In this document: piece by piece, positions 33,100-44,888 of the stretch
Position numbering within the stretch: position 1 is the first letter of the stretch
Layout: each line of letters starts with the position of its first letter
Assembly: GCA_029237695.1 (NCBI GenBank)
Contig: CM055272.1
Location: forward strand, 33,924,791 to 33,988,790
Length of the DNA: 64,000 bases
Origin: Conchocele bisecta
Lineage: Eukaryota > Mollusca > Bivalvia > Lucinida > Thyasiridae
Direction: 5' to 3'
Program-made: the position numbers and the translations under genes
The notes under the pieces: model-generated
Seen by the model: the letters and a program-made list of their open reading frames with translations, nothing else
Told to the model about the DNA's origin: nothing
Databases searched by the model: none

Positions 33100-34250
33100 C
33101 TATCTCTGCAACTCTGCTTCGCCCATGTACCTTGAAACTTCACATGGGTGTATCACATCCATATTTTCATTCTAACCCCCAACCGTGCGCCCCTGTGCCC
33201 AATGTCAAGGTCAAATTACTTTGAATTTTTTTTATCGTGTACTAAAGTTTTTTTCGTGTACTCTCTGCAACTGCTTCACCCAATACCTTGATACTTCACA
33301 TGGGTGTTTATCATCATTGTCGCACCTGCTTGCGGAAAGCGCGATCCTGTGCCCAATGTCAAGGTCAAATTACTTTGAATTTTTTTGTTAAAGTTTTTTC
33401 GTGACTATATCTCTGCAACTGCTTCACCCAATACCTTGATATGGGTGTTTATCATCATTGTTGCTCCTGCTTGCGGAAAGCGCGATCCTGTGCCCAATGT
33501 CAAGGTCAAATTACTTTGAATTTTTTTGTTGTTAAAGTTGTTCGTGTACTTATATTCACTCTTGCACTGCTTCACCCAATACCTTCATTAAACTCACATG
33601 ATGTATCTCATATTCCACATGATGTTGTATCATCATTGTGCACTGCTTGCGGAAAGCGCGATCCTGTGCCCAATGTCCAAGGTCAAATTACTTTGAAATT
33701 TTTTTTGTTAAAGTATTTTTTTTCGTGTACTATATCTCTGCAACTGCTTCACCCAATACCTTAATACATCAACATGGGGTTTATCATTCATTGTTGGCTC
33801 CTGCTTCGGAAAGCGCCGAATCCCTGTGCCAATGTCCAAGGTTCAAATTACTTTAATTTTTTTGTTAAAGTTTTTTTCGAGTACTATATCTCTTAGGGCC
33901 AACTGCTTCACACCCCAATACCTTCATACTTCACATGGGTTGTTTCATCATCCATTGTCACACCTCTTGCGGAAAGCGCCGATCCCTGGTGCCCTATGTC
34001 AACGTTCAAATAAAATACATTAAATTTTTTTGTTTAAAGTTTTTTTCGTGTACTAATATCTATGCAACTTGCTTCAACCCAATACCTTGATACTTCCACA
34101 CATGGGTGTTTTTTAATCAATCAATGGGTCACACCTGCTTGCGGAACGTGCGATATCGTCGGCATTTTTGGCATACCCGTCCGTACCGTTCCGGAACCGT
34201 GTGTTTTCCGGTTAGAAAGTTTTTTGGTAAAGTTTTTTCCAGCTAACTAA
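33100..34250 (+). repeat. Tandem core with CAAGGTCA, about 140-170 bp unit
   Basis: Units contain TCTGCAACTGCTTCACCCAA, CTTCACATGGGTGTTTATCA, GCTTGCGGAAAGCGCGATCC and AATGTCAAGGTCAAATTACT. Related to the 48.8-51.6 kb core. Confidence 0.85.
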
Positions 34251-35266
34251 TGTCCCTAAATTTTTTTTAGTATCCATATGCCTCGCCCCAAGGCGCGACA
34301 TGCAGGCCATCTGGCCATCTAGTCTACAAACAAAAAGTGGGGTAATAATTATGGTTTATCCAAAGTTGTCCCCTATGCTTGGAAACAAAAAAACCCATGG
34401 CCTTCCGTGGCTTTGGCCTTCGTTTCTTTGTTTTTATTTTTAACTTAGAACCCATTTTTTCCGCCCGCAAGTCGACTTAGCCATTTTCAATGTTGAAGTT
34501 TTCCGCATTTACAATGTTAAGTTTTCGTGTTTAAAGTCCCCATTTCTTTGGTACTGTACCAACCTAGGACCACCAAACTTTCACAGGTTTCATAGAACCA
34601 AGGGGTGCCTACCACCATACAACTAAATTCCAACATGTGACCATTTTTTTTTATTTTTTTACCCTTCACCCCAATTAATTTATTCCTATTACTTTCACCA
34701 TTTTCAACGTTAACTTTTTAAACGTACGTCTGGTTTACATTTTTTGGTTAAAACTATTTTCGTTATTAACTATATTCTCTGCAACTGCTTTTCGCCCCAT
34801 TACCTTGAAACTTCACATGGGTGTTTATCATCGTCCATCATTTTCATTCGAAACCCCCAACCGTGCCGGACCCGCCTGTGCCACAATGTCAAGTCAAATT
34901 TAACTTTTGAATGTTTATTTGGGTTTAAAGTTTTTTTTGTGTACTATATTCTCAAGCAACATGCTTTTCACCCATTACCATTGATACTATTCACATGGGT
35001 GGTTTAATCCATCCATTGTCCGCACCCGCAATGAGGAAATGCGCGATATCGTCGGCAATTTTGGCATAATGTCCGTCCGTAACATCCGTGTGTCCGGATT
35101 AAATTTTTTTTTTTTGTTAAAGATTTTTTTTTCCATCTACTATATCTAATTTTTTTTTTAGTGGTCCATGCCTCGCCCCTAATAAGGAACAATAAACAAG
35201 GCGCGACATGACAGGGCCAACGGCCCATCTAGTCTACCAAAAAGTGGCTTTGCCGATCGTTATTTC

Positions 35267-35492
35267 CTTGTTATTTATTAATCTGAAATTTAATTACATT
35301 AAATCACAGACCATTTTTGGCTGCGGATAATGTAATTAATAAATTCAGTATAATAAATTCAGCATACTTTTAATCAATCAAATATTAATGCAGTTTGTAA
35401 GTTCTATAATGAAATAATGCAATTTCAGGAAAAAAAATAAATTTGATTACACCCTCAAAGTATACAATGTTTGGAGAAATTCGGCTACTGGT
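35267..35492. mobile_element. Family E MITE, right piece
   Basis: Central hairpin arms (ATTACATTAAATCACAG / GCGGATAATGTAATTAAT) then CCCTCAAAGTATAC and AAATTCGGCTACTGG. It completes the piece at 31830. Confidence 0.6.
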
Positions 35493-35557
35493 AAAATGAC
35501 AAACAATCGTACCCCTGCGTTTTATCGCAGAACCAATGTCAAATATTTGTTTTTATT

Positions 35558-36945
35558 GCCCCGCCACCGAATGGTGAGGGGGCATACAAAAAAGAGTTAC
35601 CCAGCGTACGTACGTACGTAACGTACGTAACGCTACGTACTAGGGCGGGGGGGGACGTCCCGAAACCTTTAATTAACGCTGGGTAAATGGCTTATAATTT
35701 CTGTTTTCTTGCTCGGATCTGCGTTCACAATTTCAACACACCACGCATTGCACCAATTGTCCTCTACCACCGCCCTGATTACAAAATCCTAATCCCAATT
35801 CGTCCCGCCCCCGCTAAGCCCAGGGTCAAGGTCACCAGACTTGGTTTTGCGCTTTCGAAACCTTAACGCTGGGTAAAATGGCTTATAATTTTCTTGTTAT
35901 TTGCCTTGCTCGGATCTGCTTCACATTATTTCACACAAACTCCCGCATTGCTCCAATGGTCACTTCTACCCGCCCTGTGGACAAATCCACAATTCGTCCC
36001 GCCCCCCAGCTAAGCCCCCAAGGTCTAAGGTCCACAGACTTGGTGCTTTCGAAACCTTAACAGCTGGGTATAAATGGCTTAGTAATTTTCTTTATTTCCC
36101 TTGCTTGGATCTGGCTTCACATTTTACACACTAATACGACGCATTGCTCCAAATGGTCCTCTAACCGCCCTGTGACAAAATCCACATTCGTCCCGGCCCC
36201 CGCTAACGTCCAGGGTCCAAGGTCACAGAACTTGGTTGCTTTACAAAACCTTCAACGCTGGGTAAAATGGCATTATAATTTTTCTGTTTCTTTCCTTGCT
36301 CGGATCTGCCTTCATAATTTTCACCACACGCCATTGCTCCAATGGTCCTCTTACCGCCCCTGTGACAAATTACACATTCGTTCCCGCCCCCGCCCCTAAG
36401 CAAGCCCAGGGTTCAAGGTCACAGACTTGAGTGCTTTCGAAACCTTAACACTGACTTTTAAATGGCTTATAATTTCTGTTTCCCCTTGCTATCGGATCTC
36501 TGCTTCACATTTCACCACAAAAACCACCGCATTGCTTCCAATGGTCCTCTACCGCCCTGCCCTTGACAAATCCACATTCATGGCACTTGGTCTTTCCTTA
36601 CGCTGGTAAGGATGCACCATCCGGCTGCCCGCTAAGCCCAGGGTCAAGGTCACAGACTTGGTGCGTTCGAAACCATTAACGCCTGGGTAAATGCTTATAA
36701 ATTTCTGTTTCCTTCTCCTTGCTCGGATCTGCTTCACATTTCACACACGCATTGCTCCAATGGTCCTCTACCGCCCTGTGACAAATCCACATTCGTCCCG
36801 CCCCCGCTAAGCCCAGGGTCAAGGTCACAGACTTGGTGCGTTCGAAACCTTAACGCTCGGGTAAATGGCTTATAATCAAATATGCCTCGTTTTCTTTGGC
36901 TGCCAGCTGGGGCATTCGTGTGCCGACAGGCCACATTTCTAGTTT
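35558..36945 (+). mobile_element. Helentron-like element with about 185-bp core, GCCCCGCCACC head
   Basis: Head GCCCCGCCACCGAATGG with GTGAGGGGGCAT, a TACG microsatellite, then about seven units (GGTAAATGGCTTATAATTTC, TTGCTCGGATCTGCTTCACA, CCTCTACCGCCCTGTGACAA, CCAGGGTCAAGGTCACAGAC). The tail has hairpin TGTGCCGACAGGCCACA then TTTCTAGTTT. Several units have scattered one-base indels. Confidence 0.65.
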
Positions 36946-37560
36946 AACATGCATTCCTGTAGGGCTCTACTAACATGCTGCGCCAAATCCAGGACCGTCC
37001 AACCCCCGCTGATCCCAAGGTCAAGGTCAACTACTTGATCTCTTTACAAAACTTAACATCAGAGATATAAGTTATAACTTCTATTTCCTTCATTGAAAAT
37101 TCTTAATATTTCACTTATGCATTCCTCTAAGGTTGTACTATCATGCTGTGACAAATCCACGACTGTCCAGCCCCCGCTGATCCCAAGATCAAGGTCACAT
37201 ACTTTAATAGTCTCTTTACAAAACCTAACACCAGAGAAATATTTCTTTCATCAAATTTTTTAAATATTTCATGCATGCTTTCCTCTAAGGCTCTACTATC
37301 ATGCTGTGACAAATCCCCGCTGATCTCCAGTTCAAGGTCACATACTTTAACTTAGTCTCTTTACAAAACTTAACATCAGAGAAATAAATTTTTAACTTCT
37401 ATTTCCTTGCTCGGATCTGCTTCACATTTCACATACGCATTGCTCCAATGGACCTTTACCACCCTGTGACAAATTCACATTCGTGCCGCCCCCGCTAAGC
37501 CCAGAGTCGAGGTCACAAGCTCACACACTTGGATTTTGGATTTTATTTTTACATATTTAG
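36946..37560 (+). repeat. Diverged copies of the same core
   Basis: Three to four units with CTCTACTATCATGCTGTGAC, CCCGCTGATCCCAAGG and CAAGGTCAC. They lie beyond the CTAG end and are older or belong to another copy. Confidence 0.7.
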
Positions 37561-37868
37561 GGGTACCTGGGCCTATGCGGGTGGAGGGGGGGGCTATTCC
37601 GTAAGACTTGCTTACTGACAAATCTAGTTGGCTATGCAACCAGTGTAGCTGCATATCAGCCTGCGCATCCGCACAGTCTGATGAGGCTCTACACTGATGC
37701 TAATCAGACAGTAAATCACCTGATCTAGATTGACTAGAAATGCAATAAGCCCCTTTCTCCTGTCACAGCCACATTTGTGTTATTTATATCCCTGAATTAC
37801 AGTTTATGATCAGTGTGTGGACTGTATGACTTCATGATCATGAACTACACTGATCACACATGTCGATC
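37561..37868. other. Intron 2, no recognised feature
   Basis: Unique sequence with one G-run near 37587. Confidence 0.4.
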
Positions 37869-38116
37869 TTAACTCTTTGCATGCTGGGAAACTTGTGGAC
37901 TATAAATAGTTCAAAACTAGCAGACAAGAATTCATCATATTTTCTTGTATTTCTCCTTGTGTGTAAATATCATGAATATGTCTTGGAATTTCATTAGAAT
38001 TGAGTCCTGAGGACTCGATTCTAATGAAATTTCAAGACATATTTACAGAGAGAAATAAAACATATACTCCTAATTCGTTTGGCGGATATTTTCGCCGCTA
38101 GCATGCAAAGAGTTAA
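37869..38116. mobile_element. TTAA MITE family C, copy 1
   Basis: TTAACTCTTTGCATGCTGGG to CTAGCATGCAAAGAGTTAA. Central palindrome ATTTCATTAGAATTGAGTCC / GGACTCGATTCTAATGAAAT. 248 bp, TTAA at both ends. Confidence 0.8.
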
Positions 38117-38720
38117 ATTAAGGACCTTTTTATCAGCCAGCTACTTGTGTACAATTGTATGTATGTTAACATATAGAACCCATTGCTTGCCTAATTACTC
38201 ATTTGCAGCTTATTGAGGTGATGATATCTTTTGAGGAACCACATATTTGGAAGGAAATGTTCTTGATCATTTCCTTCTATATTGCTGTAAACATTGGCAC
38301 GGATATTTTTTTCTACCCAAATACACTCATTTACTTTAGAAATGCTAAAAATGGGGAGAGAAACATAAAAATCCCCTTTGTCTGGGTCCATAAATATACC
38401 ATTGTCTTATTGGTATCACAATATACATGTTCTATAGAAACATTTAAGGAATAAAACCATTGGCATTATATTTACACTGCATTTTCTGATAGTTTCAAAG
38501 CTGGAAATAACCAAATATGGCGTTAAAATTAACAATAGTCTTGTTTTACGTCATTTTGTCGCAATTCCTGGAACTGCGACGTTGCAAACATTAACCAATC
38601 AACAACATCGCGCGACGTCACGTGTGTCTAATGTATTGTAGTGGGATGTAAACGCAATCTGTCGAATGGGCGTTTGCATTATGAATTTATAGAAGGTGGA
38701 AATATTTACCATAATTGTCC
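38117..38720. other. Intron 2, no recognised feature
   Basis: An 83-codon frame at 38203-38454 lacks any recognised motif and has no splice support. Confidence 0.4.
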
Positions 38721-38856
38721 TTAACCCTTAGACCTCTATCTACAACATGCTTTGACAGCACTTCAGTGCTGTCAAACCATGTTTTTATTGAGAAATAAGG
38801 CAAGATATAAAAGCAACAGCAGCCGACAATTGTTGTAAGTAGCGGTCTAAGGGTTA
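38721..38856. mobile_element. TTAA MITE family D, copy 1 (shortened)
   Basis: TTAACCCTTAGACC to AAGTAGCGGTCTAAGGGTTA, with centre TGACAGCACTTCAGTGCTGTCA. Confidence 0.7.
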
Positions 38857-39220
38857 CATTCATGTATCTGCCATGCTTATCTAGAACAATTTCATTTTGA
38901 AATGATATCCTGATACCTAGTTCAATGAAACATATTTCCATATGTGGTAATGAATTATCATTTATCAACTAAAAATATTATGTTTCACAAATTTTGCTTC
39001 CTGGTTAAGTGATAGCAGAAATGCATTACCAGATTATCTCCCCTATTTATAACCATCCTTTATTGTATACAGCAGAATAAGACACAAACTCGCTAGAATG
39101 TTATCAAATAAAAATGTGTGTTTCGTTAACATAGAGAATTTTTCATCTGTAAAGTAAAAAAGCTCATATTATCTGAGACATCGTCTGCGTTGCTTTAATA
39201 TCACCATGGTAACGTTGTAG
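38857..39220. other. End of intron 2
   Basis: Unique sequence ending in the acceptor TAACGTTGTAG. Confidence 0.4.
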
Positions 39221-39364
39221 GTGCTATAAACACAACGGCGGCCAATATCAAGGTCAAGACATTCCAGCCGTCACCACCACCCACACTGATGAACTTCATA
39301 AACCCGGAGGTCGGCGACAAGGTCATAGAGACGGACAACATGTTTCAACAGGAAAAGTTGACAG
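39221..39364 (+). CDS. Host gene exon 3
   Basis: 144 nt. In phase it reads AINTTAANIKVKTFQPSPPP then TLMNFINPEVGDKVIETDN and MFQQEKLT, without stops. Donor ACAG|GTCAGT. GC-rich relative to its surroundings, as the other exons are. Confidence 0.8.
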
Positions 39365-39389
39365 GTCAGTGACATCCAGGGGTCGTTCA

Positions 39390-39639
39390 TTCATCCTTTC
39401 ACCCCTAAATAACTGTAATGGACGACTATGATATGTTAATTTTCCTACCAATCCAATCGTCACGCAATGATTTTCAGACTAGTCCATTTATGAAAAGGGG
39501 TTGTTTTTGTTCTCAAAAATAAGAAAATTACTTTGCAAAAGTGCAGATCCTGATGAGACGGCCCGTCACGGGCCGGCTCATCTGGATCTAAACTTTTTGC
39601 CAATACCACTGTACAGGCCTGTAGTGATGAAAAGCTTAA
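39390..39639. mobile_element. TTAA MITE family B, copy 3
   Basis: Left end degenerate (CCTTTCACCCCTAAATAACT), right end AAAAGCTTAA. Centre GACGGCCCGTCACGGGCCGG. Confidence 0.7.
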
Positions 39640-39913
39640 ACATCAAACAATCAAAACTTGCACACATCCGCATTAATGTGTAAAATAATAAATATTTTTG
39701 TTAATACAAATTGTACATGTATGCACATTAATTTCACTAATGCTAGCACATGTCACCTGCATTTCGAGGTCATTAAATCTGAAACTCCACCAAAGATGTT
39801 TCAAAATTGACTGCCAATGTGAACATCATTCTAAATTTTAGTTTTTTAGTCATACAAAGTCACCTTCCAGATCCGCCCCTGGGCATGATAGACATAATTA
39901 ATGATTCACAGAC

Positions 39914-40143
39914 TTAACCCAGTTCATGCTGAGGGTATGCCATTTTGATTGGAGAAAATCATACATATTTTCTTTAACTCTGCTTTGAAGTATATGTCGC
40001 GACCACCATTTGAACCGTCTCATCGAGACGGTTCAAATGAGTGGTCGCAACATATACTTTCATTGATAAATAAGAAAAATAAAAATAAAATACTTAATAA
40101 AATTAATACCCGTAAAAGGTGTATTCCGCATGTAATGGGTTAA
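39914..40143. mobile_element. TTAA MITE family A, copy 1
   Basis: TTAACCCAGTTCATGCTGAG to TTCCGCATGTAATGGGTTAA. Central palindrome TTGAACCGTCTCATCGAGAC / GGTTCAA with arms GTATATGTCGCGACCACC. 230 bp. Confidence 0.85.
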
Positions 40144-40156
40144 AAGTACACCTTTT

Positions 40157-40555
40157 GTACGGAACAAATATTTGAAGCGTTCGGCGACAAGAGTCAAATT
40201 GTGATGATTAATCCTGATTTTGGCCTACACTGGTCACACATACCGTAAACCTAATTTCTCCATGCATAGCCACATATGTTCAAACAACAAACACAGGTAC
40301 CGAACAAGTGTTCGAAGCATTCAACGACAAGAGTCAAATCACGATGTTGAATCCTGATCTTGGCTACACTGGTCGCACATACCATAAACCCCATTCCTCC
40401 AGTCACAGCCACATTTATTCCAACTGTACAGGAACAGAACAAGTACTAGAAGCGTTCGGCGACAAGTCGAATCGTGATGTTGGACTACACTGGTCGCACA
40501 AACCATAAACCACATTTCTCCATTTCATTCCACCCCATTTATTTCTACTTTATAG
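40157..40555 (+). pseudogene. Three partial tandem copies of exon 4's 5' end
   Basis: Copies start at about 40158, 40295 and 40431, about 125-140 bp apart, with the real exon at 40556. Each has about 50 bp resembling the exon (ACAGAACAAGTGTTCGAAGC type) then sequence not in the exon (CCTGAT.TTGGC.TACACTGG). The second has its own AACACAG acceptor and stays open in the exon's phase. Confidence 0.75.
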
Positions 40556-40776
40556 GTACAGAACAAGTGTTCGAAGCGTTCGGCGACAAGACTCGCATCG
40601 TGATGGAGTCGCACAACCGGTACAAGAAGCAGCTGCAGCCCCAGTTCCCAGAAGCTCCGGAAAGCTGGTTCCCGGAAACCGAGGGGGAGAAGTCGGCCCG
40701 GGAGGTGGATACCCGGAAACAGCACAAACAGGAGCGCGGACACAAACGCTGGAAGACGTTGCCAGAGCCAATTGAT
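40556..40776 (+). CDS. Host gene exon 4
   Basis: 221 nt from TTTATAG to GTAAGT. In phase: TEQVFEAFGDKTRIVMESHN then RYKKQLQPQFPEAPESWFP and a very charged stretch to KRWKTLPEPID. High GC (third positions mostly G/C). Confidence 0.85.
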
Positions 40777-41125
40777 GTAAGTGGAATTTCATGCGCTGAA
40801 ATGCTACGTCATATGACCATGACCTTGATGATCTAAATCAAGGTCATGGCCATATGACGTAGAATTTCAGCACACTCATGCAGCCATGGTCATGATTAAA
40901 TGACTTGTGTAGCCCCAGATAGTCGAGGTCAAGGTCAAATGGCATACAATTTCAACCCACTTATGCATCCCTAAACTGTCAAGGGCAAGGTCACATGACA
41001 TAGAATTTCAGTCATGCAGGCCTAACAGGTCAAGTTCATGGTCAAATGACGTAGAATTTCAGCCCCCTCAGCCCCCTCGTGTAGCCCATCTAGGTCAAGG
41101 TAATGTATACGACATTGCTGTTGAA
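40777..41125 (+). repeat. Degenerate tandem units after exon 4 with AGGTCA motifs
   Basis: GACGTAGAATTTCAGC and AGGTCAAGGTCAAATGGC-type segments recur about every 60-90 bp. Confidence 0.55.
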
Positions 41126-41432
41126 CTGTAGCCGATTTCATCAAAATTGCTAAGTATTCTTATCTAGCAAAGTATTCTTTGAGGGAGTAATCATTTATTT
41201 TCCTGAAATGCATTATGTCATATAAAAGAACTAATGACTGCATATATTTGATGATTAAAAGTATGCAGAATTATTATACTGAATTTATTACATTATCACA
41301 GCCAAAATGGCTGTGATAATGTAATAAATTCAGTATAATAAAAAATAATAAATTTATCATAAAATTGAAAATTTCCCCCTCAAAGTATACTTTGCTAAGT
41401 ATACTTTGCAATGTTGGTGAACTAGGCTACAG
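41126..41432. mobile_element. Foldback MITE family E, copy 3
   Basis: CTGTAGCCGATTTCATCAAA to GGTGAACTAGGCTACAG with the TTACATTATCACAGCC central hairpin. Confidence 0.8.
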
Positions 41433-41435
41433 ATA

Positions 41436-41690
41436 TTAACCATTTCAACGAGCCATCTCATCTTGATCTGCTCACAAGTTGAAGTAACGGACTGAGGTTT
41501 ATAAATACATTACATATGCCTAAAAGCATCAATAAATGAAGAAAAAAAAGCTAAAATATTTTTTGTATTCCCTCCAAATATGGAGGGAGTAAAAAAAAAT
41601 AGCTTTTTTTTTCTTCATTTATTGATGCTTTTAGGCATATTTAATGTATTTATAGACCTCGGTCCGTTACTTCAACCTGTGGATCTGCAG
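41436..41690. mobile_element. Foldback MITE family J
   Basis: AAGTTGAAGTAACGGACTGA (about 41475) pairs with CGGTCCGTTACTTCAACCTG (about 41661). Inner arms AAAAGCATCAATAAATGAAG and inverse. Confidence 0.7.
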
Positions 41691-41799
41691 TGTTTCACAT
41701 TACATTTAACATTTTGAAGAACACTTTTGGATTACTGAAATAGTCCAAAATGTGCATGAAACAGTCAATGTCTTATATGAGACGAGCCATGTGATTTTC

Positions 41800-42230
41800 A
41801 TCGCACCTGCTTTAGCAGAAGGCGCGACTATAGTCGCCGCTTTTTCCATCATCGTCTGCGTCGTCGTCCGAAATGTCAAAAACTTTGTACAAGCTTCGTC
41901 ATCATGCTATAACTTTAATATTACTTTACGGATTGCTTCAGTATTTGGACACTTGATACATGTAAGCATTAGGAACACACTCATGCCGCCAATTCACATG
42001 ACCTTGACCTTTTTTTACCTTCACATTTTTGCTGAAACACTTAGCCATTTTTTTGTGTCAAAAACTTTGTACAAGCTTAACATTTATATTACTTGACGCA
42101 TTCCTTCAATGTTTGGACACTTGATACATGTAAGCAGTTGGAACACACTAATGTCGCCATTCACTTGACATTGACCTTCTTTACCTTCAATTTTTTGCTG
42201 AAACACTTAGCCAGATCATGTTATTCTATT
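41800..42230 (+). repeat. Diverged two-unit copy of a GCACCTGC-headed tandem element
   Basis: TCGCACCTGCTTTAGCAGAA then GTCGTCGTCCG, followed by two units with AACTTTGTACAAGCTT, GGACACTTGATACATGTAAG and ACCTTGACCTTTT. Confidence 0.55.
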
Positions 42231-42339
42231 TCCAGGGCTAAATAAATATTTTTCTCAAGTTCTGAATTCCATACAGGTGCCATCATAAGGGATTTCACCT
42301 TGTTAACCCAGCCTAATATGACTAGCTGTTAAAAGGCTG

Positions 42340-42552
42340 TTAACCTTTCCTACGCTGGAGACGGAAATTGCCGTCTGCTGTTTTTCATTTTTGCTTTAAT
42401 TCTTACCAAAAAACTGGTTTTGACAGCACATGAGAATCATCTCCACTGGAGACGATTCTCATGTGCTGTCAGAACCGTTTTTTGTCGAGAAATATTGAAA
42501 ATAATACATTTCCAGCAGACGGCAACATTTAATTCAGCGTAGTAAGGGTTAA
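42340..42552. mobile_element. TTAA MITE family D, copy 2
   Basis: TTAACCTTTCCTACGCTGGA to CAGCGTAGTAAGGGTTAA. Central palindrome CATGAGAATCATCTCCACTG / GAGACGATTCTCATG. Confidence 0.8.
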
Positions 42553-42603
42553 AACACAATTAACCTATTACATTCGGAATACATATTTACGGGTATGAAT
42601 TTT

Positions 42604-44229
42604 TAGCTCACCTGAGCAAAGCTCATGTGAGCTATTGTTACCGCAATGTGTCCGTCGTCGTCCGTCGTCCGTCGTCTGCCGTCGTCGTCCGTGAACATTT
42701 TCAAACGTCTTCTCCTCGTTAACCATTTGACCTATAATCACCAAACTTCATGGTCATGGTCCTTAGGTAGGGGGATTACAAAATTGTTAAAATGACATTA
42801 TTACATAATCCAAGATGGCCGCCGTCTAAAAATAGCACAAATTCTTCAAAGATCTTCTTCTCAAGAACCGCCAAGCAGGTTTCGACAAAACTTGGTACGA
42901 ATGATCGATCTACAATGCTCTTTCAAAGTTGTTAAAATGGTGACCCCGGGGTAAAAAATGGGTGTGGCCAGTGGGGTCAAATTTGGATCAAATTTTATTT
43001 TTGACCGAATATGGTCATGTCTATATCAAATCAAAGGTATCAAAGAGGCGATCGCTCTGGTACATTTTTTGTCAAAATTGGATGGTCATGTCATCCAATA
43101 TGGCCGCCGAAAGGTCAAAAGGTCGTTCTTTTATTACAGATTTCAAAATTCTACTTCACACGAACCACTTGGCTCATGGTGGCCAAACTTCACAGTTATG
43201 GTCCATGGGTGAAGTCTTTTCAGATTTGTTAAAACGGAGGTCGTCGCTAATCCAAGATGGCCACCGTCTAAAAATAGCACAAATTCTTAAAAAAGTTTCT
43301 TTTCCTGAACCGTCAGCCGGATTTCGACAAAACTATGTAGGAATGATCGATGTACAATGCTCTCTCATAGTTGTTAGAATGGTGACCCCGGGGTCAAAAA
43401 TGGGCGTGGCCCGTGGGGTCAAATTTGGGTCAAATTTTGTTTTTGACCGAATATGGTCATGTCTATATCAAATCGAAGGTATCAAAAAGGCGATTGCTCT
43501 GGTACATTTTTGTCGAAATTTGATGGTCTTGTCATCCAAGATGGCCGCCGAAAGGTCAAAAGGTAATTCTTTTATTAAAGATTTCAAAATTCTTCTTCAC
43601 ACGAACCACTTGGCCCATGGTGGCCAAATTTCACAGTTATGGTCCATGGGTGAAGTCTTTTCAGATTTGTTAAAACAGAGGTCGTCGCTAATCCAAGATG
43701 GCCGCCGTCTAAAAAAAGCACAAATTCTTAAAAAATCTTCTTCTCATGAACCGCCAGCCGGATTTCGACGAAACATGGTAGGAATGATCGATGTAGAATG
43801 TTGAAATGGTAACCCCGGTGTCAAAACTGGGCATAGCAGGTGGGGTCAAATTTTATTTTTGACTGAATATGCTCATGTCATATATCAAATTGAAGGTATC
43901 AATGACGCGTTTGCTCTGGTGCAATATTTGTCGGAATCGGATGATTATGTCATCCATGATGGCCGCCAAAAGATCCATTTATTCGAGATTTTGAACGTCT
44001 TTTTCTCAGGAACCACTTTGCCGATGCTGGCGAAAGTTCATAGTTAGTTAAGATCCTTGGGTGAAGCATTTTCAGATTTGGTAAAATGAGAGTCATCGCT
44101 TAATCCAAGATGACCGCCATCTAAAAATAGCACAATTTTTTTAAAACACATATGAACTCAATGTCACATTCTCCTCTGGTGTTCATGGAGTCAGGTGAGC
44201 GAATTAGGGCCATCATGGCCCTCTTGTTT
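42604..44229 (+). mobile_element. Helentron-like element, TAGCTCACCTGAG head, 441-bp core
   Basis: Head TAGCTCACCTGAGCAAAGCT with inverse, then a GTCGTCCGTCGTCC microsatellite. Core units begin at CAAGATGGCC (42811, 43253, 43694 and about 44106; spacing 442, 441, 412). Tail: TCAGGTGAGCGA (reverse complement of the head), then hairpin GGGCCATCATGGCCC and CTCTTGTTT. The 280-codon plus-strand frame at 42962-43804 exists because the period is divisible by three. Confidence 0.7.
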
Positions 44230-44399
44230 AAATATTGTATTTATATTTTGTCAATGAAAGTATATGTTGTGACCACTCATTTGACCCATCTCGACGAGAT
44301 TGTTCAAATGGTGGTCACGACATATACTTGGAAGGACATAGAAAATATTTAGGATTTTCCACAAACAAAATGACATATCCTCAGCATGAAATGGGTTAA
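44230..44399. mobile_element. TTAA MITE family A, copy 2
   Basis: Right end CAGCATGAAATGGGTTAA and the central palindrome are present; the left end is cut at the preceding element. Confidence 0.7.
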
Positions 44400-44888
44400 T
44401 CAATGTGTGACCCCATGATATGCATGTCCATGTCAAAGTAATGCAGAAACAAAAATCCTGCTACAACATTGTTTTGTACCGACAAGGCATTTGCAGGCGC
44501 GACACGGCTTCCGTGGCGGAATTCTTGCTTACCTAAGAAGATGGGCGATATTTTTTCTACAAAATTTATGATAGTTTCTGTAAAGAATGTCGAAAGTTGA
44601 CGAAATGTTCAGAACACATTTACTCTAAAAAAAATGTCAGCTATCGAAATAATTTACAAAATGTCACTATTTCTGTAAACAATTTTCATGAAAAATCACA
44701 CATTTTCTTATCGTAGGTACAAAATCACATGGCTTGTCTCATATTTAGGGGTGAAAGGGTTAAACACCAATAATTCCAGCACAAAAATATTTACACAATT
44801 ACCTAACATTTGATTGGCCCGTAGCAAGTCTCTGTCCAAAATTTATATCCCAGTAAACTCCCATGCCAAACTACTTTCCATAACCGTC
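44400..44888. other. Intron 4, fragments only
   Basis: A family B right-end fragment (TTTAGGGGTGAAAGGGTTAA, 44743-44762). A possible GCGCGAC tail fragment near 44498. Nothing else. Confidence 0.4.

Larger units (their letters stand above)
31873..35266 (+). mobile_element. Helentron-like tandem-core elements, two nested types
   Basis: Head AGCCAGGTTTTTTGGAG with inverse AAAAATCCAGGCT, then a CGGGCGGGCGG microsatellite. Core 1 (about 31980-33060) and core 2 (about 33100-34250) follow, then degraded repeats. Two 3' ends are visible: AAGGCGCGACATGCAGGCCA...CATCTAGT near 34295-34327 and GGGCCAACGGCCCATCTAGT at 35216-35235. The whole block sits inside a split family E MITE. Many copies carry small indels. 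Confidence 0.6.

Noticed and set aside
40525..40792. Minus-strand frames opposite exon 4
   Set aside because: Shadows caused by the high GC content of the exon.
42962..43804. 280-codon protein
   Set aside because: Non-coding 441-bp tandem repeat with a period divisible by three; reported as an observation rather than a gene.
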